A stretch of DNA of 64,000 bases. Origin: Brasenia schreberi. Its lineage: Eukaryota > Streptophyta > Magnoliopsida > Nymphaeales > Cabombaceae. Position numbers and translations under genes: made by a program. This document shows positions 12,285 to 23,369 of this stretch, piece after piece. Numbering within the stretch: the first letter of the stretch is position 1; each line of letters begins with the position of its first letter. The notes under the pieces are model-generated. The model had not been told where the DNA came from and made no database searches. It saw only the letters and a list, made by a program, of their open reading frames with translations. The stretch is taken from contig JAYKKT010000080.1 in the NCBI GenBank assembly GCA_036023115.1, positions 9,942,501 to 10,006,500 of the forward strand. Direction: 5' to 3'.

Positions 12285-12830
12285 TATAAGGCATTTAAAT
12301 CAAGATTTTGGAGAAAGAAGATCAGTTTTTTAGATTAAATCAAGTGAAGTGTGAAGAAGATGATAATTTGAAACTCCGCTAGTGAAGACGAGTCACTATT
12401 TCTTTAAAAAACTGCTCAGTGCTAGCGTGAACAGCAGAGTGGCATGAACTACAGGGTGATGTCAACAACAGGAGGCTGGAATCGATGAACAGTAGGGTGG
12501 CATCGACAGCAGGAGGCTGGAATAGATGATTGGCTGGTGATTGAGAGGCAGTAGGAAGATAGTAAGTGGAAACCTCCGTAGGCAGACCTAGTCAAACTGA
12601 ACATAGACTTGGATTGCTTAAGCAACTAATTGGTGGAAATTGGTTTTATCAAGAGAGATAAAACATGTGTTGCACAGTCCGTGATAAGGGAGTAACTACA
12701 ATGTTAGAGCAGTGATAGGCTGGTAATCAGTCTCTTGTGTTACGCATGAAACCACTCATTGTGTTAAGAATATCCCTTTGTTTAGATAAAACTGATTGGG
12801 ATTAGTCAATGTAATTAGATTTGTTGATAA

Positions 12831-13830
12831 ATGGCGAGTAAAGGAAAGGGGGTTGATAACCCTTTCGTGACATATGAACATTCCACAAATAAAAATGTGG
12901 AAAACTTTCAGATTACAACAACAAAGTTAGATGACATAAACTACTTAGAATGGTTTAGGTTCGTGGAATTGACTGTTATAGCAAGGAGGAGATGGGCTCA
13001 CCTAATGGGTCAAATTTCGAGTCCAGACACACATGATTCACAATATTCTAGTTGGAGAAGAGAAGATGCATTGATAGCATCCTGGTTATTTTAGTCTATG
13101 ATCCCATCAATAGCAAAAATGTTTATGTTTCTTGAATCCGCTCATGAAATTTAGTGTGTAGTTTTTGAAGCTTATTTCAGAAAGAATAATGTTGCAAAGG
13201 AGTACGAGATATTAGAAAAAATCAGAAAATATAAACAAGGAACTCGTTCTATTAGTGAGTACCATGCGGATCTTCGAGGATTATGGGATGAACTAATTTT
13301 CTATATAAATATTAAATGTTCTTGTTGTATCGAAAGAAATGGTGAAATTGAGAAGAAGAAAGTCTTTCATTTGTTGTGGAGTGTAAATTCAGAGTTTGAA
13401 TCAATAAAGATTAATATTTTGGATAGGGAATAACTTCCTTCACTTAGCACGGTATATTCATTATTGATTCAAGAAGATCACAGAAATATTGAGGACAACT
13501 CCATTACTACTGAACAACATCATTTCAAACAAGGGGAGAAAACTCATATTATCGTATAAGAGGAGGACAACAAAATCGTGGATGTGGGTGTGGTTGTTTC
13601 TATTCTGATGAGAAGGATAAAATTATGTGTTCTCACTATGGAAAGTCGAGACATTTTAGAGAAAATTGTTGGAAATTACATGGTCGACCTCATTTTTCTA
13701 GATCTTGAAACAACTCTGCCCATGTTGCTGAAAATCTAATGCCGAGTAAGGATGACATTCAGGAACTTATTAAGAGAATAGAAGGTCTAGAAACAAAATT
13801 ATCTGAAATTCTCACTCTCTTCTGAGGCTA
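12831..13830 (+). pseudogene. Copia A gag
   Basis: The frame starts MASKGKGVDNPF at 12831. It carries the copia Gag signature YLEWFRFVELTVIARRRW, then QGTRSISEYHADLRGLWDEL further on. Gag would form the cytoplasmic particle. Stops occur at 13092, 13153 and about 13430. The zinc knuckle at 13628-13669 reads CSHYGKSRHFRENC, so the second cysteine of CCHC is tyrosine. This gene is not functional. Confidence 0.88.
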
Positions 13831-13869
13831 CATTAGCTCAGGCGTACATACTATGAAGGGTAATAAATT

Positions 13870-14840
13870 TTCTCTTTTTCATTCGAAAACTTGGATTATT
13901 GTTTCTGGTGCTACATATCACATGGTAAGAGAGCCATCATATTTTTCAGAATATCGTCTTCTTAAAAAATGAGAGCCAATTAAGTTGGTCGATAGCTCAT
14001 ATTCTTATATGATTGGACAGGGAAGTATACCCACATGCCTTACAGATTTAAAATTAGTTTATTATGTTCCAAGCTTTCCTATAAATCTACTTTCAGTCAG
14101 TGCATTAGCTCGTACACTGAATTGTAGTGTAACATTTCATCCTACTAGCTGTGTAGTTCAGGATCTGAATACGAGAAAAATCTTTGGTCATGGTAGTTTA
14201 TAGAGGAGATGATATATCCTGAAAGACAACCTTCAACATATTGCTTCTTACAGTACTTCAACTACAACTACTCAAGACGTAGAGATTAGTCTTTGACATT
14301 ATCGTCTAGGCCATCTACCTGTATCCAAGCTCCACTATGTTTTACCTCATCTTAAAGTTGAGTCAAATAAATTTCATTTTGAATGTGAAGTGTGCCAACT
14401 TGGGAAACACCAAAGAGCTCTTTATTCCTGAAGTGACTCTAGGCGATCCCAACCTTTTGACCTTTTACATTATGATATATGGGGTCCCAGTCCAGTTACT
14501 TCATTATTTGGACAAAAATATTTTGTCTCTTTTATTGATGGTTGTACGTGTCTTACAATTGTTTACTTAATGAAATCAAAATCAGAGGTTGCTTCTATCT
14601 TTCCGATTGTTCATAAATTTATTCTCACTCAATTCAATACTTCTGTGAGATTTCTTCGTTCTCATAATGGGGGTGAATACATTAGTAGACAGTTGTAGAA
14701 ATATCTACACACAAATAGTATACTTCATAAGACTTCATGTTCTTATACTCCTCAGCAAAATGACATAGTTGAGAGGAAAAATCGTCATATTCTTGAGGTA
14801 GCCATAACTCTCTTACTTCAACATAATGTACCAAAATTTT
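13870..14840 (+). pseudogene. Copia A protease and integrase
   Basis: The protease begins near TWIIVSGATYHM (13888-13923), where copia enzymes carry an aspartate before SGA; here it is valine, so the active site is lost. INLLSVSALA is the usual C-terminal protease motif. Pre-integrase HYRLGHLP (14298) and a zinc finger ECEVCQLGK follow. The integrase core has YDIWGP, then LRSHNGGEY where the second catalytic aspartate is histidine, then VERKNRH. Stops lie at 13971, 14201, 14428, 14697 and 14839. The D-to-H change also occurs in the copy at 32499. Confidence 0.88.
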
Positions 14841-14841
14841 A

Positions 14842-16677
14842 ATGGGGGAAGATGTTCTTACTGCTGTCTATCTAATAAATAGGATGCCTAGTAGTGCACT
14901 CAAGAGTGACAGTTCTATAAAGTGCCTTGATAAAGAATTAAAATTCTTTCATATAATTCCTCGTATCTTTGGTTGTACCTGTTTCGTTCATGTTCATCTA
15001 CCTGATCGTGATAAACTTGACTCTTATTCTGCAAAGTGTATTTTTCTTGGTTATTTGAATTCTCAAAAAGATGATAAATGCTATGATCTGATCCTTAAGA
15101 AACTGTATGTATCCATGGATGTTACCTTCTCTGAATCTACTCTCTATTATTCTTCTCAAAGGGAGTTATTTATCTCACAAAATATATCTCCTTATGTTCT
15201 TTCCTTAAGCCCTAGTGAGACAGAAGACAATGCAAGTCATTATGGAGAGAAGGTAATTGAACCAAAGCAGACAATGGTGTACAAGAGAGGACCAAGGAAG
15301 ATTATTTGCTCTCAAGAAGAACCCATACAGACTCCAATAACCAAAGATCTTTCCCTTGACTCAAATCTACGATCCCCAGTGGAAGAAGATTTGGAAATTC
15401 CCATTGCCATTCGCAAAGGTAAACGTACATGTGCAGAGTATCCTATCTCTAATTGTGTTTTCTATGCTAATACATCTGAGAATTATCAAACTTTTGTTAT
15501 GAATGTTGAGAAACACAAGATTCCTACAAAATTTGAAGAAGCAAACAAGTGTTCTTTATGGAGAGGTGTAATAGAAGAGGAGTTGAATGCTCTTGCGAAA
15601 AATAATACTTGGATCATCACAAAACTTCCTTCGAACAAAAATATAGTGGGTTGTAAGTGGGTGTTTACTATTAAATATAAGGCAGATGGGGCCATTGAAA
15701 GGTATAAGGCAGGACTTGTTGTCAAAGGCTACAATCAATCATATAGAATTGACTATAATGAAACCTTCGCACCTGTAGTAAAACTTACTTTCATAAGAAT
15801 ACTCTTTAGTATGGCAGCAAATTTGAGATGGGATCTATGGCAGCTGGATGTGAAAAATGCCTTCCTACAAGGAGATTTGAATGAACAAGAATTTATTGAA
15901 CTTCCACCTAGAATGAATATTAAAGCATCTGATGATATAGTTTGTAAACTAAACAAAGCTATTTATGGGCTAAAACAGTCACCAAGAGCCTGGTTCGAGA
16001 AATTCAGTGAGGCAATATGTAGCCTAAGATATCAAAGAAGCATAAATGACCATACTTTATTCTTTAAGAAATATACTAAATTATCTATTCTTGTTGTTTA
16101 TGTTGATGATATCATTATAACTAGTGATGACATTGAACAAATATCGAGATTAAAAATGAATCTTCACAAATTATTTGACCTCAAAGACTTGGGCCGACTT
16201 CACCATTTCTTGAGAATAGAGGTGTTATATTCCAACCAAGGTATTATCCTAACTCAGAGAAAATACACTATGAATCTACTTGAAGAAACAAATATGCTTG
16301 ATTGTAAACAGAGTGATATTCCTATGAAAGTGAATAAAAAATTGTTCATTGGAGATCATGAAAATTTCAAGGATATTCACAAATACCATAAATTGGTTGG
16401 CAGACTTATATACTTCACAATTACTCGTCCTAATATCACTTATGTTGTGGGCATTGTGAGCAGATTTATGCATTCTCCGACCAAGAATCATATGAATGTT
16501 GTATATAGAATTCTTAGATATCTAAAATCAACACTTGGAATGGGACTTCTTTATTCAAAATCCTGCAAGTTTAGTATTGAACTTTATTTTGATGCATATT
16601 GGGTTGGTTCTAAAGATGACCGAAAATCAACTATAGGCTATGTGACACTACTTGGTGGTAATATTATATCTTGGAAG
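14842..16677 (+). pseudogene. Copia A integrase C-terminus and reverse transcriptase
   Basis: This is the longest frame of the element, 616 codons from 14842. It carries the integrase C-terminus (YLINRMPSSALK, CIFLGYLNSQK) and reverse transcriptase: GCKWVFTIKYKADG, ETFAPVVKL, QLDVKNAFLQGDL, YGLKQSPRAW and the intact catalytic VYVDDIIIT (16096-16122). RNase H starts with YWVGSKDDRKST and stops at ISWK, where the hAT element enters at 16678. The long frame shows slow decay, although the flanking protease and integrase are broken. Confidence 0.93.
16670..16677 (+). repeat. hAT target-site duplication, left (CTTGGAAG)
   Basis: The eight bases are copied at 18702-18709 with one change (CTTAGAAG) and exactly at 35593-35600 in the duplicated block. 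An 8-bp duplication is diagnostic of hAT elements. Confidence 0.93.
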
Positions 16678-18701
16678 CTATGTTATCAATAGGGTGACCC
16701 TTAGCGAGCGACCCGCCATGGCCGCTATAGCGGTCCGCTATAGCACGGTTAGTGGACAACATGAGTAATAATACTATATTAGATTTGGTTGATCCAAAAC
16801 AACATTATTAACCTAATTTACGCATCATGGACAGGAGACTCATGCCTCTCACCATCTCTCTCTCCATCTCCCGCCTCTCGCACAGTCCCGTGATGCCGCC
16901 TCTGCTAACCTAGTGCAGAAGTGCCTCCAAAAAGCCACCTGTTCTGCCATTGCCAGAGGTGCCAACACGTGAAACCAAAGACAATGGACATCCTCCTTGC
17001 CTGGCTTTTGCAAACTGTTTCAGATTTGGCAATAACTGTAGAGTGGTCCGCTACAACCGCTAGAGTAAGGACTACAAAAACCCGCATAATGGGAGGCAAG
17101 TCACCTTCTTTCTCTCTTCCTCTACTGAGATCGGCTGACCCACACTCTATTGGCCTTTTCACACTCCTGTAATACATGCAGGACATCTTCCTGTATCCCA
17201 TACAACTCAAAACTTATGCCAAATTGCCTGCACTCGTGCTTTTTGTGTCATGGACTACGAACTGATCGATATGGGGTGGCCTGGCCCGATGTGCACCTGC
17301 AAAGAGGTCTAGTGAAAGAAAGCTTGATCGGGTTAGAGTGGAGCTTCGGATATCTTGCAAGTTTTTATGAAAATCCTTTGATGAAGCCAGGGAAATGGAT
17401 ATCTTGTAACAACACTCAGGATGTGAGTTATCATCAGTTGTCTTGCTAAAATTTAAACTTATGATCATTATGGAAAGTGATGTGAGAATTTTGACATGTT
17501 GCTATTACGGAAAACACCTTTTCCTTTGGGGACAGAGGCCCTCATGGCAAACTTGGGTATGTCTGTTTGTTTAACCTTGGATGCATATCTATGATTCTAT
17601 GCAGTTTTTAAACTGACATTGGGGTCATATGCTGTTGAATTTCCTATGCATGCATAGACCATTTGTTGCTCTAACTTGGGATAGATTCAAGGTGGGCAAT
17701 GTGAAGTTATACGTTGTTTTCCTTTTCTTAAACATACTATTCATAAAAGCAATCTACCAAAAAATATGGGGGCTTATTTTCCACACCCAAATGGTGTTTT
17801 GGTGTATTGTTCTTTTGAAATTGCAGACAAATGTGATCATAGGGCCTCCACCTTGCTTTAGGAAATGATAGTCATGTTGTTCGGCACATTATCACTTATC
17901 AGTTCATACCTACTTTTGCTGCCTCCTTGATTTGCTTCGAGTATCTAACTATTGAATTCCATATTTGTCTGCTTGAAATGAAAATAGTATGGTGATATTA
18001 CAAGTCTCTCGTACTATCTATATTGTTTGACCATTATTTGTGAATCAACTACTTATATGTCCAAGTAGTGGTTTTATATATAATAGATATTTGATTACTT
18101 ATGCAGTTATGCTTGTGTGACAACATTAGGAACTCTTGAAGGACATTCAATTATATTTCTACGACACAACAGGCCCTAAGATATGTCAATAACTACTTGT
18201 TTATTGGTTTTGCCCATAACTTCATGCCCATTTCTTGTAGCTGCCCTGGATATTATTCAATTAGAGTAGAGATATTATGTGAAAACATTCATTATTATGA
18301 AGGTCTGGGTTCTAAAATAAATGATATTTGTGGAAAAGATTGGGTGTTGGAGAGGGGAGACCATGGAGATCCAGGTTAGTGTTTTTTCTTATGTATTATT
18401 TGTTTCTCTTTTGCATGTCATATCTCAAGTGCCTCATTAGCGGCCTCTTCTGTGCTAGACCTAGTGGAGGCTATATCCATCTTCACAAAGGATGAAAGAC
18501 TATCTATTTGTGCTGCAAACAGTAATTTCTGACATGAGATTTTCTGTTACATATTTATGAAAGAAGTTATGTTTCTTGACATTTCCTAGAAATTAGAGAA
18601 CCCATTATAAATAAAAGTGTACCGCTAAATCCATTGTATCCCCGCTACCTCTATATCAGGGTCGACCATTAATAACAAGCTAACCGCTATTGATAACATA
18701 G
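16678..18701. mobile_element. Non-autonomous hAT element, 2.0 kb, in copia RNase H
   Basis: The ends are perfect 15-base inverted repeats: CTATGTTATCAATAG at 16678-16692 and its complement at 18687-18701. An 8-bp target duplication flanks them. Subterminal palindromes CCGCTATAGCGG (about 16720-16750) and GCTAACCGC near the right end fit hAT ends. No transposase is visible, so the element must have been moved by another copy. The interior holds pieces that look like captured host sequence (18240-18373). The right 1.29 kb is repeated at 34307-35592. Confidence 0.88.
18240..18373 (+). other. Possible captured host exon inside the hAT
   Basis: Between an acceptor-like TTTCTTGTAG and a donor-like CCAG/GTTAGT there is one open frame reading SCPGYYSIRVEILCENIHYY and then KINDICGKDWVLERGDHGDP. 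The composition and splice-like borders look like a plant exon, not transposase. I do not recognise the parent gene. hAT and MULE elements are known to carry gene fragments. The segment recurs at about 35132-35264 with a few changes. Confidence 0.45.
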
Positions 18702-19030
18702 CTTAGAAGAGTAAAAAACAAATTGTTGTTACTAAATTTAGAGATGAAGGAGAATAAAGAGCGGTAGCTCATGCTATGTGCGAAAGAAAATGGGTATCTT
18801 CATTAATATGTGAATCGGGATTTAAGTCTACCCAACCTATACCATTATATTGTGACAGCATTGCAACTATTCCGATGGCTTCCAACCCAATATATCATAA
18901 AAGAACCAAACACATAGGATCAATTGTCACTTCATCAGGGAGAAGATATCAAATCAGGAATTCAAATTGGAGTATGTTAAATCAGAAAAATAAAGGGTTG
19001 ATTTCTTAACTAAAGCTACTGCCAGCAAAT
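18702..19030 (+). pseudogene. Copia A RNase H, 3' part after the hAT
   Basis: The copia frame resumes after the right target duplication with SKKQIVVT-like sequence, then HAMCERKWVSSLICESGF, IPLYCDSIATIPMASNPIYH and RTKHI. These are the C-terminal RNase H motifs of copia elements. A stop interrupts it at about 18748 and a frame change follows near 18925. Confidence 0.85.
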
Positions 19031-19081
19031 AACTCAAGGATACTTTGTCCAAGTTGGGTGTTCTCAATATTTTTCACTCAA

Positions 19082-19093
19082 CTTGAGGGGGAG
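19082..19093 (+). other. Copia A polypurine tract
   Basis: CTTGAGGGGGAG directly precedes the TG of the 3' LTR. This is the usual site for priming plus-strand DNA. Confidence 0.85.
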
Positions 19094-19363
19094 TGTTAGA
19101 GATTATAGTAGACTCGTTATGGTTCTTTTTCATACTCTGTCTCTTTAGTAGTACTTAATTAATATTAGGGGTAGATTAGTCACTCAAATTAGATTGTACT
19201 TTAAATAGGATGATTAGGGTTTAGTGTATTAGTGGAATAAGAAAAGAAAGAGAGAAGGAAGGCAGCCAGGGTGTGGGCATCGAGAATCTGCCCTGGATGC
19301 CTCCAATCTGTCATCACTTGTAAGTTTTTCTTATTTTTCTTCAATGAATTGATATTTATAACA
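19094..19363 (+). repeat. Copia A 3' LTR
   Basis: 270 bases with the same ends as the 5' LTR, followed by the TTATG duplication at 19364-19368. A third version is at 35935-36220, followed by the same flank. Confidence 0.94.
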
Positions 19364-19368
19364 TTATG

Positions 19369-19924
19369 CACATTGAAGGTATTAGTATACCAAATTTGGT
19401 TCTTATTGTTTATGGTTGATGAATTACATTTAGTGTTTCAAGATGATAGAGATTAAAATTTTATATCTAGTTTTGGTAGCATCAGAGTACACATAATGGG
19501 CTCGTTTTAGTTCAGTGAGAGATTTTCTGAAGCCATATAAATTCAATATCAGACATTTTAATCAGTTATTGGATATCCATATCAAGTTGCTGAAAGAAAG
19601 AACAATGCATCACGAAAATCACTAGAGCACTCAGTTTGCTAACCAAGTATTTGAGGTATTTTGACTGAAGCTGTCAACATGGCAAGGTTACCGGTTACCC
19701 CTAGTTGCATGCCTTGAACAATGTTTGAAAGGAACAATTTCATACCAAAAGTTATGTAATACTGCCTCTTTTTGGATACTTGCGATTATTTAGAAATACA
19801 TGGTGTTTTATTAAACACTACAATTTGAATGAGTAACTTTTCGGACAGGCTTTTCAGGTTATCATGAGAGAAGGAATAGGTGCTGTAATCTAGTCATGTT
19901 AGTGCAGAGATAGACTTACTATAA
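19369..19924. other. Host flank of copia A, no gene recognised
   Basis: This stretch continues the sequence interrupted by copia A. Because exons of the CABIN1-like gene lie on the other side of the insertion, it may be intron of that gene. I see no coding motif. It is repeated at 36226-36785 with few differences. Confidence 0.5.
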
Positions 19925-20560
19925 TCAAAATGAAGGAGAATTTGAAGAATGAAGGCATCCCCTTAACATACATTAAACTTATAAAGGACATGTAGGAGGG
20001 TGCAAAAGCATGTTCTATGACTCATAAAGCTATCCCCTTATTAAACACTCCAATTCAAATGTGTAAGTTATTATTGCTCAGACTTCTTGGGTTATCATAA
20101 AAAAAAGGGTATATATGTTCTGATATAGTCATGTTAGTGCAGATAGACTTACTATAGTCAAAATAAAGGAGAGTTTTGAACAAAAAAACTATCTCCTCAA
20201 CATATATTAAACTTATAAGGGACATTTAGGATGCCACAAAAGCATGTGATAGAACTCATGATATTATCACTGATTTTTTTAAAATTAATATTGGATTATA
20301 TTAAGGGTCAACACTAAGTTTATACATATTTACTTTTGTTATGGATAAACTAATGGAGCACATTCAAGATAAGTACCTTGGCATACCTTATTTGCTGATG
20401 ATATTGTATTGGTAGGCAAAGGAAAGTGTCAACAAGAAACTATAATTACGGAGGGAGACATTGGAAACAAAGGGTTTTCAACTTAGCAAAATGTGGAGTA
20501 CAAATTTGGTAATTTTGTGGAAATAGATAATACAAAAGTTAACATTTGTATGCATTGAAT

Positions 20561-20575
20561 CCCTAACAAGACATA
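20561..20575 (+). repeat. Target duplication of the younger LINE, left
   Basis: ccctaacaagacata matches ccctaacggagacata at 21845-21860. In the second copy the pair is cccctaacggagacata (37422-37438) and cccctaatggagacata (38704-38720), so the ancestral duplication was about 17 bases. Confidence 0.85.
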
Positions 20576-21843
20576 CAACAACAACAAACAACAACTAAGC
20601 CTTTTCCCATACTAGACGGGGTCGACTACATGGATTCTTTGTTTTCACATAGCCCTATCACGTGCCATGTTAGCAGTTAGCTCACAATAAGCTAGATCAT
20701 TTTTTATTGTTTCTTTACAACACTTTTGTGGTCGTCCTCTACCTCTTTTAATACTTTTAAAATCTAATTTTTCATACATTCTTACAGGTTTTTCTTTTGA
20801 TCTTCTTTCTATATGTCGAAACCATCTTAAACGATATTCTCTCATTTTATCCTCTATTGGTGTCACTCCTAATTTGTTTCTAATAACCTCATTATGTATA
20901 CGGTCTTTTCTTTTATGATCACTCATCCATCTCAACATCATCCATTTATGTCACACACATCTTTTGTACATGTTGATTAACTGCCCAACACTCATAACCA
21001 TAAAACATGGCTGGTCTAATTGTTGATCTATAATATTTACCATTTAACTTTAATGGTATCTTCTTATCATAAAGAATACCTGATGCTCCTCTCCATTTTA
21101 ACCAACCAACATTAATTCTACACGTAACATCTCCATCAATTCTTCCATCACTCTGAAAAATTGACCCTAGGTATTTAAAACTTTCCTTTTGAAGGATGCA
21201 ATATGTACCAATTTTATTTTCTATATCCTCTGAAGTAACCAAATGATCAAACTTACATTTCATATATTTTTTCTTTGTTCTACTAAGTCGGAAGCCTTTA
21301 CTTTCTAAGGTTTCTCTCCACACTTCCAATTTTCTATAAACTTTTTCCTTAGACTCCTCTACTAACACAATGTTATCTGCAAATAACATACACCAAGGTA
21401 CTTCATCTTGAATATGTTTTGTTAACTCATAAATCACCATTATAAATAAGTATGGACTTAAAGCAGATCCTTCATGTAACCCAATATTAACTTCAAAGAA
21501 GTCTGTCATTACTTCATGAGTCCTCACACATGTTTTTGCACTATCATACATGTCTCTTATAAAGTTTATGTATGTCAATGGGATACCTCTTTTTTCCAAG
21601 GTTCTCTAAAGAATCTCTCTTGGTATCCTATCGTAAGCTTTTTCTAAATCAATAAATATCATGTGAAGGCCTTTCTTTTTTGCTCTAAAATGTTTCATAA
21701 GACGTCTCAAAAAGTGAATCGCTTCAACAGTAGATCTACCTGGCATGAATCCAAATTTGTTTTTTGTTGTACTTGATACTTGTCTAAACCTACGTTCAAT
21801 AATTCTTTTCCACAATTTCATAGTATGGCTCATTAACTTGATA
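20576..21843 (-). mobile_element. Younger RTE-clade LINE, 5'-truncated, minus strand
   Basis: The element reads on the minus strand and ends in a TTG-repeat tail (complement at 20576-20598). Visible reverse transcriptase motifs include GIKLMSHTMKLW at the truncated start, FGFMPGRSTVEAIHFLRRL, HMIFIDLEKAYDRIPREIL (21606-21680), SALSPYLFIMVIYEL, MLFADNIVLVEES (21358-21396) and GFRLSRTK. The C-terminal zinc-free tail with KMREYRLRWFRHIERRS is at 20645-20941. The catalytic FADD box reads FADN. Stops separate three frames at 21603, 20943 and elsewhere. The endonuclease is lost by truncation. It inserted into the older plus-strand LINE. Confidence 0.93.
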
Positions 21844-22505
21844 CCCCTAACGGAGACATAATAAATATAAAATCAACAAGTTTTTCTTGGGTTATAAGAG
21901 GAGGCGGAAACCCAACACCCACACCCACACATGCATCTTTTGGAGTTGAACAAGCCACCAGGGGCAATGATGCTAGAGTGTTGGTGTATAAAATCAACAA
22001 GTTGGTTAAAATGGAGAGTTGCCTTCAAATGTTTTATATGATAAGAAGATACCACTAAAGTTCATTGTAAATATTATAAAGCAGTAATAAGACTAGAAAA
22101 TCAATGATAACATGTATAATAGATGTTTATAGAAGAAATGAAAATGTTGAGTTGGTGTATGGTCACACAAGAAAAGATTGTACTCGTAATGAGGTTATTA
22201 AAAAAAAAATTAGGGCAACACATATAGAAGATATGATGAGAAATACAAGATGGTTTGAACATGTAGAGAGACGGCCACAGGAAGCTTTGGTAATGTGTGA
22301 GAAACTAGATAATAAACAATTTACAAGAGGGAGAGAAAGACCGCTGAAGTGTTGGAACTATTAAACATGATATGTTTTTTTCTTGAGATAACTAATGATA
22401 TGACAATCGGGGATCAAACTTGCTTGGTTTGGAGCAATGAGTGCTAGGGCATCAAAGAATCCATGTATCTGCTACCTAGTGTAGGAAAAAGCTTGGTTGT
22501 TGTTG

Positions 22506-23017
22506 CTACTGATGTTGCTTTATTGAAAACTTGAGAAATTTATTACCCTACGCATACATGTATATGTAGAAGAAAAGAGGGAGTTCAATCTATTCACCTA
22601 GGGTTAAGTCTATTCAACCATTGCATGTCATTTTTGACAATTATGTGATTTGGTATTAGGGCAAGTAGAATTTGAACACAAAATCATTCTCTTGTTCCTA
22701 GCATCTATTTGCATTAGGCTAAACAACTAATTGCACACAGAATAGGGGAAAATTCACTAACTTGAGTTTGTGCTGAGCAGACATAGTCTTAAAATGTTTA
22801 TATAAAAACTTGTGTATTAATATGTACGTATAAGTGTGTTTGTACATATGTACAGTATGTACAAGTAGTTATGCATATAATACATGTAAATCATGTGCAT
22901 TACTTTCTTTTGTTTGCCTGCAATCTTTTGTACTTTTCTTCTTTTCCTCATGTTACATTAATATTCTTACTTTTGCAAGAGGTAGACCTCTAAAGCATTG
23001 TTAGGAGACAATGAAAC
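22506..23017. other. No gene seen
   Basis: AT-rich sequence between the older LINE tail and the copia B LTR. It includes a short TGTACATATGTACAG-type palindromic run near 22840-22865. No coding motif. It is repeated at 39406-39908. Confidence 0.6.
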
Positions 23018-23209
23018 TGTAAGAAATAGCTCTTCGATTGACTTAGAGTCTATACCAAATGATAATATCACGATCTAAGAATCACCAACAAATCAATACA
23101 CCAAATACTTGGTATTCAAACACATAAGTCAAGTCAAACTAATAATAAATCAAACAAATAACCAAGGTGTTGTCTCCAAAATCAAGATTATTATTAATGA
23201 AGGTTGTGG

Positions 23210-23224
23210 CCCTATTTATAGAGC
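23210..23224 (-). promoter_or_regulatory. TATA box of copia B LTR
   Basis: The minus strand reads GCTCTATAAATAGGG, about 50 bases downstream of the hairpin cluster. The position inside the LTR fits the element's promoter. Confidence 0.7.
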
Positions 23225-23270
23225 AAGAATAGGAGTTTAAGTGAAACTAGAGAGGAGTGTTGTTGAAGCT

Positions 23271-23334
23271 CCCCAACGGCTACCTTAATTAGCCGTTGGG
23301 GGCCAAATGTTGGCCCCCAACAGCTAGTTGGGGG
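23271..23334. repeat. Three overlapping hairpins in copia B U3
   Basis: Hairpin 1 pairs 23271-23282 with 23290-23301, a perfect 12-base stem. Hairpin 2 pairs 23296-23306 with 23310-23320, a perfect 11-base stem with loop ATG. Hairpin 3 pairs 23314-23321 with 23327-23334, a perfect 8-base stem. Neighbouring stems share bases, so adjacent hairpins exclude each other. All are kept in the copy at about 40162-40225. Confidence 0.88.
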
Positions 23335-23369
23335 CAATAGGGGCCCGTTACCTGTTACACATTAATACC

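Larger units (their letters stand above)
12007..19363 (+). mobile_element. Complete but dead Ty1/copia element (copia A)
   Basis: Two LTRs (12007-12271 and 19094-19363) beginning TGTTAGAGATTATAG and ending TTTATAACA bound the element. TTATG duplications flank it. A methionine-tRNA-like primer site follows the 5' LTR and a purine tract precedes the 3' LTR. Gag, protease, integrase, reverse transcriptase and RNase H are in copia order, but stops and lost catalytic residues make it inactive. A 2.0-kb hAT element (16678-18701) sits in RNase H; without it the element would be about 5.3 kb. A part copy lies at 32372-36220. Confidence 0.95.
19925..22505 (+). mobile_element. Old RTE-clade LINE, interrupted by a younger LINE
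   Basis: Decayed reverse transcriptase peptides appear on the plus strand: GIPLTYIKLIKDM (19955-19995), a partly duplicated version at 20190-20240, and GSTLS, MDKLMEHIQDKY and RRETLETKGFQLSK (20300-20500). The 3' part resumes at 21861 with EDMMRNTRWFEHVERRPQEA (22221-22290) and RERPLKCWNY, then a TTG-rich tail near 22495. The minus-strand LINE at 20576-21843 splits it. Many stops; inactive. Confidence 0.8.
23018..23359 (-). repeat. Copia B 3' LTR (minus strand)
   Basis: 342 bases. On the minus strand it begins TGTAACAGGTAACGG after a purine tract TTGAGGGGTATTAATG and ends CTATTTCTTACA. A TATA box lies at 23210-23224. Three overlapping hairpins lie at 23271-23334 in U3. An equal-length copy is at 39909-40250. 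Confidence 0.9.

Noticed and set aside
16905..17210. Open frames in the hAT interior as transposase
   Set aside because: No BED finger, DUF659 or dimerisation motif; frames overlap in several phases.
20645..20941. Separate small basic protein gene
   Set aside because: Recurs in every RTE 3' end in the window; it is the end of the LINE polyprotein.
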